A stretch of 64,000 nt of DNA. Origin: Paramacrobiotus metropolitanus (Eukaryota; Tardigrada; Eutardigrada; Parachela; Macrobiotidae). Positions 34,132 to 46,325 of the stretch are shown here, piece after piece. The position numbers and the translations under genes were made by a program. A model generated the notes under the pieces. The model did no database searches and was not told where the DNA came from. It worked only from the letters and a program-made list of their open reading frames with translations. The stretch covers positions 1,178,001-1,242,000 of the forward strand of contig NW_026570255.1 of the NCBI RefSeq assembly GCF_019649055.1, written 5' to 3'. Within the stretch, counting starts at the first letter, position 1. The number at the start of each line of letters is the position of its first letter.

Positions 34132-37100
34132 CTATCTGGGTCGTTCTCCGGGTGACACTGTTGTCGTCTGGAAGCACCCCTCCCTCACACAGGGCCGCCG
34201 CCTCTCCAGCATCCCCTTCACACTCCCGTCCCCCACATCACAGACCGCCGGCCGGTGCACCCCGATACACAGCCGCCGTGAGATCTCCGTTCCGTACGTC
34301 ACACAGTCCCGTGCTGAACATTTCGACCAATCGGACCATTCCGTCCACACCGCTTGCTGGGCGCCGCTGACGCCGGGGCAGTCCACGCCCAGGCAGTCCT
34401 CCCGCTCGAAGGCATCGCCCGGGCAGTAGGCGCCACCGTTGGCCGGTGGGGGATCGCTGCAGCGGCGCACGCGGAAGCGCTCGCCGATGCCGCAGTCGGT
34501 GGTGCAGTTGGACCACGCCTCCCACTCCGACCAGCCGCCGTTGATGGGGCAGCCGATGTAGCGCTCCACGCAGTGCATCGACAGCCAGTATTGATCCTTT
34601 AAATTAAGTAGTTTAAATTAGTAAATTTAAAAATTTATAAGAACTGTGTAGAACCACTAAATCTCTATAATAGTGAGACTTTATTACATAGTTTAATACT
34701 ATAATACTATAAACAAAATTACCATAATACTGTCCTGTATAGAACTAATATATTTTAAAACAATCATTAAAGTTATTTATAACAAAATTAGGCAGTAAAA
34801 ATTATCCCACTGGTTGTCGCAAAGGTCACCATCAATCTGTCACGATAAATTTATTTAGAAATCAATGATACCAGATTTGTACAGTACGTAAATAATACGT
34901 AGTAATTACGGTAGTATTATTAATCAGTCAGAAGGCAAGGGTCACATTCGGTTAAGCAAATACGTCTTTACTTTCTGCGAATTCTAACTCAAGAGTTGTT
35001 TTTAATTTTCAGTTAATTAGTTAATCGGAACCTACAGCGGCTTCCTGATCGGGGATGAGCTCGTGAACTTCATGGTATGTGCAGTGATCCCGGTGGCAGG
35101 CATCGCGGAGACCGGTATTCTGAGATTCAATACTGTGCATCGTGGATAGCGCTTGCTGTTTCAGCGGATCGCCTTCCACCATCGCTAAAGCCAGGAAAAA
35201 CTCAATAATACTTATCTAGAAATATCATTTAGAGCGCATTAAGTTCACCGTGCTATAAAAATTAAAATTATCAATTTATTGAAAGTACTGTATTAATTAA
35301 AGGTCACTTCTATGCGCCAGGAAATTTCATGGCGCATAGTCAATTTTCTATGCGCCAGGAAAAATTCCTGGCGCATAGTCGTTTTGCTATGCGCCCGGAA
35401 ATTCGCCGCCAAAAATCAAAATTTATTGGTTAGTTGTTAATAACCTGATATTTTCAATTTTGTGAATGCAGGTTTAACATTCCAGCCTAGTAAAACATAA
35501 GATTCATTACGAAAAGTACAAACTACGATTTCCAAGAACTCAATGTTTACGAAAAAACTAAGGACTACAGTATCGGCAACAACTGTGTTTTCAACATTGT
35601 ATTAGCAGCACAGTGGTATTTCAGCTGTTCTGAAAATCGGAAAAAATTCGTACACGATTTTCTTACTTCACCACGAAAGATTTGTTCTTACAGTGGACTT
35701 CTTAAATGTGGTTACGCATAGCCACCCGTATGCATAGCGCTATCGGCTTTAAGTGTATCCACATTTATGAAGTCCATTGTAGTTCCTCATTCGTTTTTGT
35801 GCACATCATATCTCACTACAACGGAAGATAGTGTTCAAGAGCCAGCGCTGCAATGCAGTTAAAGTCTTACCATTAGAACGAGCTTAAAAATTACATGAAG
35901 GCGTGTATATGAAGCAGATTCATCAAATGTTTGGAAATGAGCGTCGCGTCATTGCTTTCTTTGAAAGCAAGATAAGTTGAAAAAAGGCACAAATGTTACT
36001 TCATCCAGTACGGCTGCATTCACCGCCCAAGGGAAGTGCTGAATTCCCGCCCAAAAAACCTCTTTTAAGCTGGACTGCCCTGTTACACGAGTGGCAAAGC
36101 TGGTAAAAAGTAAACCCCTACGCCGGCATATTAATTTACTTTCACCAATGAATAATCACACAAAGACCGAGCCGCAAAAAATTAGGTGTGTGTTTCCGCC
36201 AAAGAGATCGATGCAATTTAAATGCACAGAAACGTCCCGGAGAAAGTCCGTCTTAACAAAAATAACGATATGCCGTATTAACGGTGTGAAGTAAAGTTTT
36301 AACAGCTGAAATTACCGCGCATATGATCTAAACATTACAGCTGATAAAACTTCCTACCAGCACCGTTGGTGACTGTATTAAAAAGCGATTTTCGAAGTAG
36401 TGATAAAGAAACGGACTGTAGTCGCAATCAGACGTTTTGGTTACAATTAGACTTCGTAAAGTGATATTGACAACTTAAAAACAACCAAATTTTACTTTTG
36501 CGGGAAATTTCCTGGCGCATAGCAAATTGACTATGCGCCAAGAATTTTCCTGGCGCATAGCACTTTCGTTAATTAAATTACTGTAATTAGCAATTATAAT
36601 AGTTATTATAATCAATAATTATTGCATTGATAAAATAGTGTAATCATTAATTTTCACATTTGTTAATTATTAATAAATAAATGTTAAATAATTCTTGTAA
36701 TTATTGATAATTAAATGTTAAGTAATTATTGTAATTATTAATTATTATACTTGTTAATTATTATAATTATTAATATATTATTATATTATCGTGAGTATAC
36801 ATTTTATGGTGCAGCAATCGATCGTGCCGACCAATACACGAAGTCAACGAAGTGACTCAAGTGAGTTACGTTCTAGCGACACTTAACGGGCTTACCAGTG
36901 AAGTTTTTGGGGCAGGTGTGCTCGCAGTGCTCTTTGTCGACGGATTTCCCGGCACACTGCTTCCCATAGTTCGCCGGCTGGGGACTGATGCACTTTCTCC
37001 GTCTAACGCGGGTGCCGCGTCCGCATCTCGCGGAGCAGTGTTCCCACGCGCCCCAGGCGCTCCAGCCGCCGTCCACGGGACAAGCCATCGGCCGGTGATG

Positions 37101-38268
37101 GGCATAACATTCGTACACCTGCCCACAAATCAGCTGCTGCTTATTAAGGAAAATATTATTAAAGATTATATTATTAGAAATTATATTTAAAAGATTATTT
37201 ATTAAGATTATTTATAGATTATTTATTAAGATTATTAAAGTTTATTGAAGATTATATTTTTATCATAATTCTACGTATTTTTGCCAAAAATTATATGCAC
37301 AGCCGTACAGTCCTTTTTTTGCATTCACGAAAATCCATATTTGCACGTCAAGTATTTAAGCGTAATTGTCAATTTGTAAATTTTAAATACTTCGATTCCA
37401 TATGAAAAACAAAACTAAATAACAGAATTGGCTTTCGGTATAATTCTTGACTTTTTCAGTGATTTTATTCATTACATAATAATTATTAAGGTTTAATTTT
37501 AGTGTGAGATAACAAAAGAAGTTTGTATATATGCTACTACAACAAACGTAAAAACGTTTATACGTAAAAACTGGTAATTATTTTCCAGCAAAATATTGAC
37601 TTTTCAGGGGCTTAGAAAACCAACTCAATTTATTTTAATGTCGAGTTGGATTTTATTTTTGAGTGGATTTTCTGTTACGCATTTGAACATTTAGATAGTA
37701 AAAATTAAAAACCAACGGAGTCAATCTTGCTTTGCACGTAAAAAATCCTTCCAAGAACAACAAATATCTGTTAAATTTCCCGTACAATTAGCATCTGAAC
37801 GAATAAAGCATAAATAAATTATTAAGGATAAAACAATTCTCGATAAATCAAAAACCAGTAAATGAAAGCCTGTAGAACGCTGTAACGAAAGATATGCGAA
37901 ACGAATGTGGAACTATTTGGATGGTCTTGCAAAGGATGACGTACCTGCCAGAAATGCATGAGACTGCGCTGGTGCTTAATCCGCCACTTCCACCGCTTCC
38001 CACCGATTCCGTTCAACACCTGCTCGTGACTGCACAGTGCCTTCTTAATGCAGGCCGCCACGAAGGGGCCCACGTCGCTCTTCTCCAGCGTCAGTACAAT
38101 GGCCCGTCGCAATGGAGGCGGAATGTTCTTAGTAAGGTGCGCAGCAACGGACGGCTGGTTGTCGAAGTGATGACCTTGGGAAAGGTCAGCAAGTTTCTTA
38201 TGCTTGGCCAAGGTCACTTTAGATAATGATAGCACGCTGACAACCAGTATGAGACAGCATCCTTTCAT
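34132..38268 (-). CDS. Secreted thrombospondin type-1 repeat protein, four exons (about 392 aa)
   Basis: Exons (minus): 38268-37945, about 37136-36896, 35184-35036 and 34596-34132. Exon 1 starts at ATG with a signal peptide (MKGCCLILVVSVLSLS) and ends at donor GTACGT. Exon 2 has a NAGNAG acceptor and one TSP1 repeat (GGWSAWGAWEHCSARCG...). Exon 3, only 149 nt, has a CTTTAG acceptor and GTAGGT donor. Exon 4 has two more TSP1 repeats (WSEWEAWSNCTTDCG and WTEWSDWSKCSARDC) and a TAG stop. Splice phases 0, 1 and 0 agree at all three joins. TSP1 repeats are cysteine-bonded extracellular modules that bind glycosaminoglycans and receptors; the WxxW motifs are typical C-mannosylation sites. No membrane segment is seen, so a secreted matrix or ligand-like protein is likely. 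It is not assignable to a named gene. Confidence 0.85.
35309..35392. repeat. Palindromic CTATGCGCCAGGAA repeat cluster in TSP1 gene intron 2
   Basis: CTATGCGCCAGGAA and its reverse complement alternate three times. 35348-35378 is a perfect hairpin with 14-bp arms and a 3-nt loop. A second cluster of the same motif lies in the same intron at about 36508-36566. This may be a fold-back MITE family with two pieces in one intron. Confidence 0.75.
36508..36566. repeat. Second CTATGCGCCAGGAA-type inverted repeat cluster
   Basis: TTTCCTGGCGCATAG, then CTATGCGCCAAGAA, then TTCCTGGCGCATAG: alternating orientation, like the 35.3 kb cluster. Both could be ends of one element of about 1.25 kb (35.31-36.57 kb) or independent small copies. 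Confidence 0.65.
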
Positions 38269-40514
38269 GGCGCATTTTGTCGGGATTTGCGAGAACCATG
38301 CTTTAAAGGGCACTACGTTAATGTATTTCTTTTAAAGTCAGTAGAGTACTTAAGTATCACCTTGCACAGTTTAATAAATGCAAAACGCTTAGCAACTACG
38401 ATCAATGTTGCAAACGGTCTTTCACCGTTCACGCTCGGTCATTCGCAGATGTTATTCTCCAGTAATACTGAAGCAAACACTTCTTAATAGTTGACTAACA
38501 GAAACAGCTTCGGCTTGGCCTCCGCGTTTCTTGTTGTCTTCGGCCAGATTATTCAAATGATTTTCATTATTTTAAGTTTCGGCGAAGCATAATTAATGAT
38601 ATCCATCAATGCAAAAACGAAATTTTTATAGAAGAATTGGTTTCTGGTTTCTGGCGCTCATGCGTATTCCTGATTCTCAATTCCCGAAGCGAAAAGTGAC
38701 CGAAATCAAACTACTGTCATGGGTCAGGTATTTACAAATTGTGTTCAGAACGGAGAACGCATAAACTCACAGGCAGTGAGTTCATGCGTTCTGCTAGTAC
38801 TGTATCTTGAACTGAGCAGCGGTGTGGTGGTAGTTTGGTCACCTGCTTTACCTAATGTGTTGTGTGGGATTGTGGTGGTAGGTCAGCCGTTAATCACGAG
38901 CGGTTGCGTACAGTGGACAGTAGCTATAATTCGATCACCCGTTGTTGTAGCGAGTGATCGGCAGCCGTTTTGTCATCTAGCGGATTGTGCGCACTTGACC
39001 GGAGTGGTATTAAGCACTTAGCTCAGCTACTCACTCACCTAGCCTGTGTGCAGTGGACATAGTAAGGAAAGTATCCCGGAAACGCGACGCCAAAAAGGTG
39101 TACTGTACATGCACGCGAACTTTCTATTGCGCTTCCTCCCAAATATTTTTACCTTGTTTTTAGGTATTTTCTGTAGCTATGCATACACCGGCATGAATGC
39201 TTGCTACATCCGATTGGAGAGTTATGAGCGAAATGAAATCCAAAAAAAAACAGATAAATGCGCATTTCACGAATATCGTTTTTACAGCGAGCCAACGTTC
39301 TAACTTTAAATAAATTTTTGAAATAAATTTCCAAAATTTATTTCAAAATTTGAAAATATTGTCCATGAAGATCGTTTATACACGATCCAGACTTCCACGA
39401 TTTTTTTCAGATTTTAAAATGAATTTTGAAATTTTTGAAATTCATTATAAAGTATGAAAAACATGCTAGAACAGTGGATCGGTGTAAAACGTTCTTCGTG
39501 GTTATGTGCATTTACTTGCAAAATTTTAGGGAGATGGGTCCATAATGAGGCTTTTGGTACACCGGAATGCATTTAAACTTTTTGGAATTTTCTAACAGCC
39601 ATAACTCCCGAACCGGATGTCGTGCGCACAAACGGTTTTCCCATTAGAGTATTCAAATCGTCTGTCTACAGAATGTCATAAACCGAAACAAAAATGTTTT
39701 TGGGATTGCGCGAAAGTGTAAGTTTTGCGCATGTCCACGAATTGGCTACCATGTACCGGCCCACATCCCTTAATTAAGATTGCTAAAACGTTATAGAAGT
39801 TGATCATTTCCTTTGCTCTTGAAAAAATGTGCGCGCATATTTTATCGACCAGTGCGTAGCCAAGGAACTCTATATTTTTGACTAATACTTTGGCTGATTT
39901 CTGTCCGTTACGAAAATCCGTTACGGACATTTGTTACCGAAGTGTGTTACGGAAGTGCGTTACGGGAGTGAGACTATGACTCATGCAGTTGTATTCGCAG
40001 CCAGTGTTTACAACGTCGTAGTTGGCTGCCGTTGCTCATGACGTAGCTAGTGAATATATAGCGGTACTGCAACCCTGATTTGTTTTGGTTAAAAAAATGA
40101 CTTTACAGGATAACGCTATGACGTCAGGGTATCGAACCTAATGCCATTAGTGATGCCTGTTGTGGGATAAAGGAAATCACGGAGCTCACCAATTTGGCGT
40201 CATTGTTGACTGCCGAAATGCAGCGTAGCTTCACTACACAAATATATTCATTCCATCATTTCCATGTATCTGCATCGTAGAGATCGTAATGGTTATGATG
40301 ATGAAACCAAGGACCGGCATGAGTTTTCGGTTAGTTTATGGCATACACAGTAATTCTGCAACGCATACTTATACGCCTTTGCTCGTCCGTATTTTCTAGA
40401 ATATTAATCCAGTTTACATTTTTAAGAAAATCACGAAATCTGGTTTGGCGTAAGAATATCTTTATGCCCATGTGCGCTTTCGTACAAAATTCGAAAAATC
40501 GGTCCATAATGATC
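38269..40514. other. Unannotated stretch with a hairpin and a dispersed repeat
   Basis: No gene. 38754-38770 and 38776-38792 form a 17-bp stem with one mismatch and a 5-nt loop. 39480-39680 is one copy of a dispersed repeat (GGTCCATAATGAGGCTTTTGG... then a CGGTTTTC...ACAGAATGT tail) whose relative at about 40470-41060 has been interrupted by the 395-bp element. Confidence 0.5.
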
Positions 40515-40523
40515 GAGGCTTTT

Positions 40524-40918
40524 GGCCTGTGCTCAAGCTCGGACTTTGACTCGGACTTGGACTACTAAAACATGGACTTGGACCACAATAAACTCGGACT
40601 TGGACCGCTAAAACTTGGACTTTCTTGGGATTTTTAGAACTTGGACTTGTAAACTTCAGCTTGGACTATTCATAGGTTTCTTAGGTATCTCAGGGTTCTT
40701 AGGTTTCGTAAGATTCTTAGGTTTCTTAGGTTTCTTGGGTTTCTTAGTTTCTTAGTTTTCTTTGGTTTCTTACACTTACTTTTTTTTTCTAAGCAAAAGT
40801 CCAAGTTTTGAAGTCCAAGTCCAAGTTACGAAGTCCAAGTTTTGAAGTCCAAGTCCAAGTTACGAAGTCCAGGTTTTAGTAGTCCAAGTCCGGGTCCAAG
40901 TCCGAGCTTGAGCGGGCC
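40524..40918. mobile_element. TIR element built of GGACTTGGAC motifs (395 bp)
   Basis: The ends are inverted copies (GGCCTGTGCTCAAGCTCGG at the left, GGCCCGCTCAAGCTCGG read inverted at the right). The subterminal parts are many copies of TCGGACTTGGAC/GTCCAAGTCC. Flanks are GAGGCTTTT at 40515-40523 and 40919-40927, an 8- or 9-bp duplication. A related repeat at 39553 has a single GAGGCTTTT and no insertion, giving an empty site. Probably a hAT-like non-autonomous element. A fragment of the same motif family is seen near 44425-44490. Confidence 0.75.
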
Positions 40919-41679
40919 GAGGCTTTTGTATACTTAAACACATTCGACCGTTTTGGAATTTACCTGACCGAATGTTGCGCGCAAAAACGGTTTTCACGCC
41001 AATCTTTACAAATCCCTACTTATGGTTAGTCTACACATATACAGAATGTACAAGCTTGTCCCGTAATTTCCATCGTAAAGGTACAGCTAGCGCGAAATTT
41101 GCGCTTGAAACGATGGCCACGTCACTACACTTATCTGATTGCCTAAATCCGCTCCGTAGTTAGATTGTCCATTACCACACCGACTGTTCCTTAGCCACCT
41201 TACGCCAAGCAGTTACTGTTATTCTCATTGAATTACAATCTGACTAAATGAGGAGACTACGGTCTATGTTAAAAAGCCAGCGAACAGCCTTTTTTGCCCG
41301 CTGAGGCTGGTTGATCAATGCAGCCTCTCTGTTGTGACTATAAATAGACCGAAGACAGCGCATTCCAGTGCTGTCAAAAAGCGCAAGCGGAGTGCTGCCT
41401 TGCTGTATCGATCGATCGGCACATGTGTGTGTGAGTGGGTAAATCCGCTCGCATTCACTTGCACACGTATCAGTGTGGCTGTCTGTGCGCGTACTAGCTG
41501 TACAAACCGGTTTTCGCTGTCTTCGCTACAACGCATATCCTAAACCCGTAGCTTCCTTTCTTGCTCGCATTGTATATGGCGTGTACCAAGCCACCAGCCA
41601 GCCAAATGCATGTTACGTGTTTAAACAGTGTGGCGTGGCGCGCCGTAGTACGGATTTACGCGCAACACGTAAATTTGTA

Positions 41680-43070
41680 ATGTTCGCTGTTCTGATGCGA
41701 TGGAAATTACGGGACAAGCTTGTAGATCAATGCAAATGTTTTTTGAGTGCGCGAAGACGGACTGGGACACCTGCCAAAATTGCAATTGCAGTGAAGAAAG
41801 CCCATCTGGATTTGAACCGGGAAAATGCCCGCGCGCAAGCGGGTGCGTGGGATATGGATTTGCGCAATATCCTTAACTTAGAGCATCCGAACTTGGTACG
41901 TCATCTGGCGCATCAAAATGCCCAGGAGACCGGCTTAGTGGACGTGCCGAATTATGTTATTATCATGGAGTATTGTTCAGGTATATTTGTACAAACTGGG
42001 AAAAAGTCTACGGTTAAATTATCCCATGTTATAGATGTATCTATTGTCACTTATACTGGGTGAGCTGACGCGCTGACGTCTGTATGTCTTAATAAAATGC
42101 CCACGTTACTGTACACATAAAATTAGGCCTCGTCCCGAATTCAAATCGAATCTCGTTGCGATACAGCTACTCCACCTCGCGAGGTGGCTTCGCGTACCGT
42201 ATCTGTAGGCGTGGCCACTGCGTACAGCCACCTCGTGCGGTTGAGCAACCGTACCAAAGCGAGATTCGCTTGGAATTCGGAACAAGGCCTTACTCTTCGT
42301 TTGGTTACCTTGAAATAGGTTTGTTATATGTGGAAGAATAAGCGTTGCTGGCATTTATGCAAAGCCCAATAAACTTCCCAATTTTATAACCTTTTGTTTT
42401 AATTTTATTTCTGTATACGTAATAATAATATGATTTTGTTTCGATTTCAGGTGGGACACTCCATGCGGCGGCAAAATATAAAATTCCCGCCGCACTTTTC
42501 CAGAAATGGACCCACCATATTGTGGACGGCTTAACGTATTTGCACTCCAAAAAGATCGTCCACCGCGACATTAAGGGCATCAACATCCTGCTCAGCAGTG
42601 CCGACTGGAATACGTGCCAAATCAAGATCGCCGATCTAGGCGCCATCAAGCGTCTGTTGGCCAACATGACCCAAGCGAAGGAGGTCTCGCACGACAAAGG
42701 CACGTGGGCCTTCATGTCGCCAGAAATGATCATGGGCAACGACATCGGCTTCAACATCGGTCGCAAGACCGATATCTGGAGCTTCGGCTGTGTGGTGCTG
42801 GAGATGATCAGCGGGTTCCCGCGTTTTGTCAAGGAAGTCGACGGGAAGCAGATGGACCTGAAGACCGACTTGGCCGCCATGTATTACATCGGTAGCGGAG
42901 GGTCGCCCATTATTCCCAGCGACATACCAAACGAATTGCGGGACTTTGTGGCGGATTGTCTGTCACGTGATCCGGAAAAGCGACCAGGCGCCAGTGAGCT
43001 GTTGGTTAAACCGTTCATGACGATGACCAATGCACCGCAGTGGCCGGACATGCGCCCACCAAGAATATGA
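41680..43070 (+). CDS. Protein kinase-like gene, tandem copy 1 (catalytic motifs largely kept)
   Basis: Exon 1 (41680?-41980) ends after MEYCSG at a GTATAT donor; exon 2 (42451-43070) follows TTTCGATTTCAG; the phase-1 join gives SGGTLHAAA. Exon 1 has the VAIK-type lysine (IAIAVKK) and the hinge IIMEYC, but no clear Gly-rich loop. Exon 2 has HRDIKGINILLS (catalytic Asp, Lys and Asn present), DLG in place of DFG (IADLGAIKRL), SPEM for APE, the DIWSFGCVVLEM helix and a C-lobe end at PDMRPPRI. The pattern is closest to STE/MAP3K-like kinases. The N-lobe is divergent and short; the 5' start is uncertain because conservation with the paralogues begins only near residue 30. The intron contains a 164-bp MITE. 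Confidence 0.75.
42126..42289. mobile_element. MITE in kinase copy 1 intron, TTA target duplication
   Basis: Inverted ends GGCCTCGTCCCGAATTC and, from the right, GGCCTTGTTCCGAATTC continue to CGAATCTCG, about 30 bp in all. The flanks are TTA on each side (42123-42125, 42290-42292). A 3-bp TWA duplication suits PIF/Harbinger (Tourist-like) elements. The interior holds a perfect 16-bp palindrome CCACCTCGCGAGGTGG (42172-42187). Confidence 0.75.
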
Positions 43071-44825
43071 ACGGCTGTTGCCAGGGCGACTTGTTTATCT
43101 CGTCTAGTATCTTGCGGACTTTTTATAAGCATCTGTATTGGGTTGGTCCCACTTTTCTAAGTTTTCGAAGACGAAAGCAGTGTGCGCCGACTTTGTGCGC
43201 GAGTTCAAAAGGTGCAATCCGCATGGTTAACAACCGGTCGCGAAACGCTTCGTTCAGCTCATTCATAAAACTTAGTAGCAACATCTGTATCTGTATGTAC
43301 GTAATTAATCATAACGAAAAATCCAGGATAAATTAAAATAATGAACTGGCGTCAGTGAGGTGCTATAACGGCCAGTGTCAGTAAAAATATCCATCACAAT
43401 ACATTCTAAAGCTGGTTGTAACTTTTGTGACCGCGCTGTCGTTGGCTTTTCCCAGATTATCTGGTGCTTCTTTTCCTGAAACCGCAAAAAAGTGTATCCC
43501 ACGCATTTGGAGTGCACTGCACTCAGTGTAGTACCGCTTCAGCGTTGGGAATAAAGATATAATTAACGACTTAAAAATTCGATGATTTAGCATCCTCTTG
43601 CAACGGAACATAATCCATGGAAGGAGGACAACAAAACTTAAAAGAATCACAACAGCAAACGCCGTCCAAAGCACGGTCTAAATACAAAGGCTGTGGTAAT
43701 TGGTAAATGGGGTATCGCACGCTGACACCAGCATAATCTATAAACCTCGAACAAAAAAAGCAGATCAAAACCAGACACCTTAACAAGGCGCATGGGAAGG
43801 CTCCAAATTCAGAGAACTCTAATTCCTGCGAACGCAGGTGGTATACGACTGTGCTTAAAAATTTTCCTTAACCACTGGTCATCTCGATGACCATTACAAT
43901 ACACCCATCTTGAAGTATTCGTTGAGATCTGTCCTCTGAGCTAATGACATATTCTATGCGATGTTTTTATCAGTTGTTATAAACGGCAGTGTATAACATG
44001 TCGGCGCAACATGGTTACCATGGCCGACATGGTCATCTCCTGCTTGACCTATGGCCACTAAAATTTTGAAAAAAGTATTTTTCTCTTAATTAAGTTTTTT
44101 TGTCCCAGACTGCCAATTTTCAAAACTGTAGTCCTATCCCTTCTAGTACCCGGTTTTCCTGGGTTAACAAGTAATTTTAATCAGCAATGGTCAATATGGG
44201 GGTACCAAACAATAATCAGAAATACACAAAGTACTAGGTGTACCACTGTAATACGAATCGTACAACCAGTAATTTGCTGTTAAGGCATGTTAAGAATCAT
44301 AGGAGACCTAAGAAAACTAAAACTAACCAGAGAAGCATCTTTTCTCAAAAACAGTAGAGTGCCATAAGCATTTTATGTTGGGAGAATATGTGAGGATATA
44401 TACAAGGCATTAAAATACTAAAATGTCCAAGTTGACAGATTCAGCTGAAGCAGTCCAAGTTAAGAAGTCCACGATTTGAAATCCATCTCCGGTTACGTCA
44501 GATTTTCACTGGTTTCAATTTTCTCCTATATTAGTATCGCCCTGAGTCGGCTATCTACAATATGATGTAATGAATACAAATAATATTGAACTAATAACGA
44601 TATCACCGGCTTAACACAATCAAGAAAGAGATGTGCGCTTATCATCAGATTAACCGTGATCGCGCTTTCCGGCGGTTCTGTACTAAATACACCGGCAGCG
44701 CTGTTAGAAAAGCGCTGCGTTTCGAGTTTTCTGAAGGCTAAAACTAGATGGGAATAGTGCTTGGTAAGTTGGTGGTAAATGTATTATGCACAACTAGTTT
44801 TGATTGGCTTAAGAGATACTGTATC
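43071..44825. other. Intergenic region between kinase copies 1 and 2
   Basis: No gene. A partial copy of the GTCCAAGTTAAGAAGTCCA motif family of the 40.5 kb element lies near 44425-44490. A minus-strand frame at 43378-43674 has a hydrophobic start but no supporting splice or homology signal and is not called. Confidence 0.4.
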
Positions 44826-46055
44826 ATGGCCAGCGCAGCAGATCCAACATGGCTGCAAATACCGTATCCGTTCGTAGAAGTTCTTAGTGCCACTCCCGTT
44901 GTCTATCTGGCCCACCGTACTGAAGGCCTTGGACCCGGAGAAATTGTGATAAAACAATCCCTTTTGGGATCGAACAGGGAAAAAGCCAATGAGCAGGCGG
45001 ATGCGTTGGACGCCGATCTGCGGCATCTTCTGAGTTTAAACCATCCATATTTGGTGCGTCACCTGGCGCACTGCCATTCTTGGGAGGGCAGCCCAGTGGA
45101 CGTGGCAAAATACAGAATTATTATGGAATACTGTTGCGGTAAATAATGAATGCGTGTGTGCTGCAGAACCCTGCAGTAACAATAACTGCGGCTTAGGCAG
45201 CGCAAATGGGCATTAAAACTTCGTTCTCCGTAGTTTAAAATTTAAAGCTAGCGTTACGAGCCAGATTACTTAGAAACTGTATGTGGTTCGACGCTCTAAA
45301 AAAAATTAGCAATAAAATTTACATATAATATTATGGAAAAAACAGTTAAACAGTAGATTTAGAATACAGTAAAACCTCCTCTTACGTACACTCCCACGTT
45401 ACGTACACCTCTAAAATAAGTACGAAAAATTTTGTACCGAATTACTCCGTAAGCTAAAGTACAGGGGGAAACCTCTACGTGACGTACACCTCCAGGTAAC
45501 GTACGATTTTTTTTGAAAGGAGATGTACGTATCTCAGAGGTTTCACTGTACGTAAGTATTCGCTACAATTTCTCAGTTTATGGGTGTTTGTTCTCTTAGG
45601 CGGGAATCTGCACGCTGCGGCTCAGTTGCACATTGCCGCGCCCCTCGTACAAAAATGGACGAGCCAGATTCTCGCCGGCTTAGCCTATCTGCACGCCCAA
45701 CACATTGTGCACCGCGATTTAACGGGAACCAATATTCTGCTAAGCAGCCCGGACTGGGACACCTGCCAAATGAAGATTGGTCGCCTGGACGCCAGTAAAC
45801 GTCTAGTATACGATACGATTGAGGCGAAGGAAGTCCCGCGCTACAGACGTATGTGTGCTTTCATGTCACCGGAAATGATCAATGACGACGATACCGGCTT
45901 CAATATCGGTCGCAAAACCGATATATGGAGTTTTGGCTGCGTCTTATTGGAGATGGTTAGCGGATTCTCGCGCTTCGTTAAGGAAGTGAACGGAAACCAG
46001 GTGGACTTGAAGAACGGTCTGAGCATCATGTATTACGTCGGCTGTGGCCGGTCGC
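44826..46055 (+). pseudogene. Kinase-like gene, tandem copy 2, 5' part, interrupted by the 12-kb transposon
   Basis: Exon 1 (44826-45138) starts in the context GTATCATGGCCAGC, shared with copy 3, and ends at GTAAAT after MEYCCG. Exon 2 starts at 45600 after TTCTCTTAG. The VAIK-type Lys is present (EIVIKQS). HRD is kept (HRDLTGTNILLS) but the catalytic-loop Lys is Thr, and the DFG site reads RLD (KIGRLDASKRL), so metal-binding Asp is lost: a predicted pseudokinase even before insertion. The frame is cut at 46055 by the transposon, just after GCGRS. The rest of the C-lobe is found 12.2 kb downstream (58304-58486). Confidence 0.85.
45367..45548. mobile_element. pogo/Tigger-like MITE in kinase copy 2 intron (182 bp)
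   Basis: Ends CAGTAAAACCTC and, inverted, CAGTGAAACCTC, flanked by TA (45365-45366, 45549-45550). The interior repeats CGTACACCTC-like motifs in both orientations. Its termini match those of the 1.86-kb element at 25265-27120, so the two belong to one family. Confidence 0.8.
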
Positions 46056-46325
46056 CTGTGACCGGCAAAAATGTCCCCCCTGTCCCCCCGGACATTTTTG
46101 CCGTGTCCCCCCTGCCACCATCTCCAAAACGGTAACCCTTTGGCCAGAATGGTAACATGGGGGACTTACAACGGAAAGTTGATTTTCAGGTCGATCGGTG
46201 ACCTTTGAAAATGTGCCACAAGCGTTACCACGGCGTTACCTGTCCAAAACAGTTGAGGAACATCGGTCACCTAAAGACATTACAGCAGAACAGAACTTAC
46301 TGGTTTCCGGCAAGGGGGTAAACGA
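46056..46325. repeat. Left terminal inverted repeat, with a terminal hairpin
   Basis: About 270 bp matching the inverse of 58035-58303 with few differences. Close to the tip, 46063-46076 and 46090-46103 are perfect 14-bp inverted arms (CGGCAAAAATGTCC and its complement) around a C-rich 13-nt centre, so the end itself can form a hairpin. The same structure exists at the right end. Confidence 0.9.
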
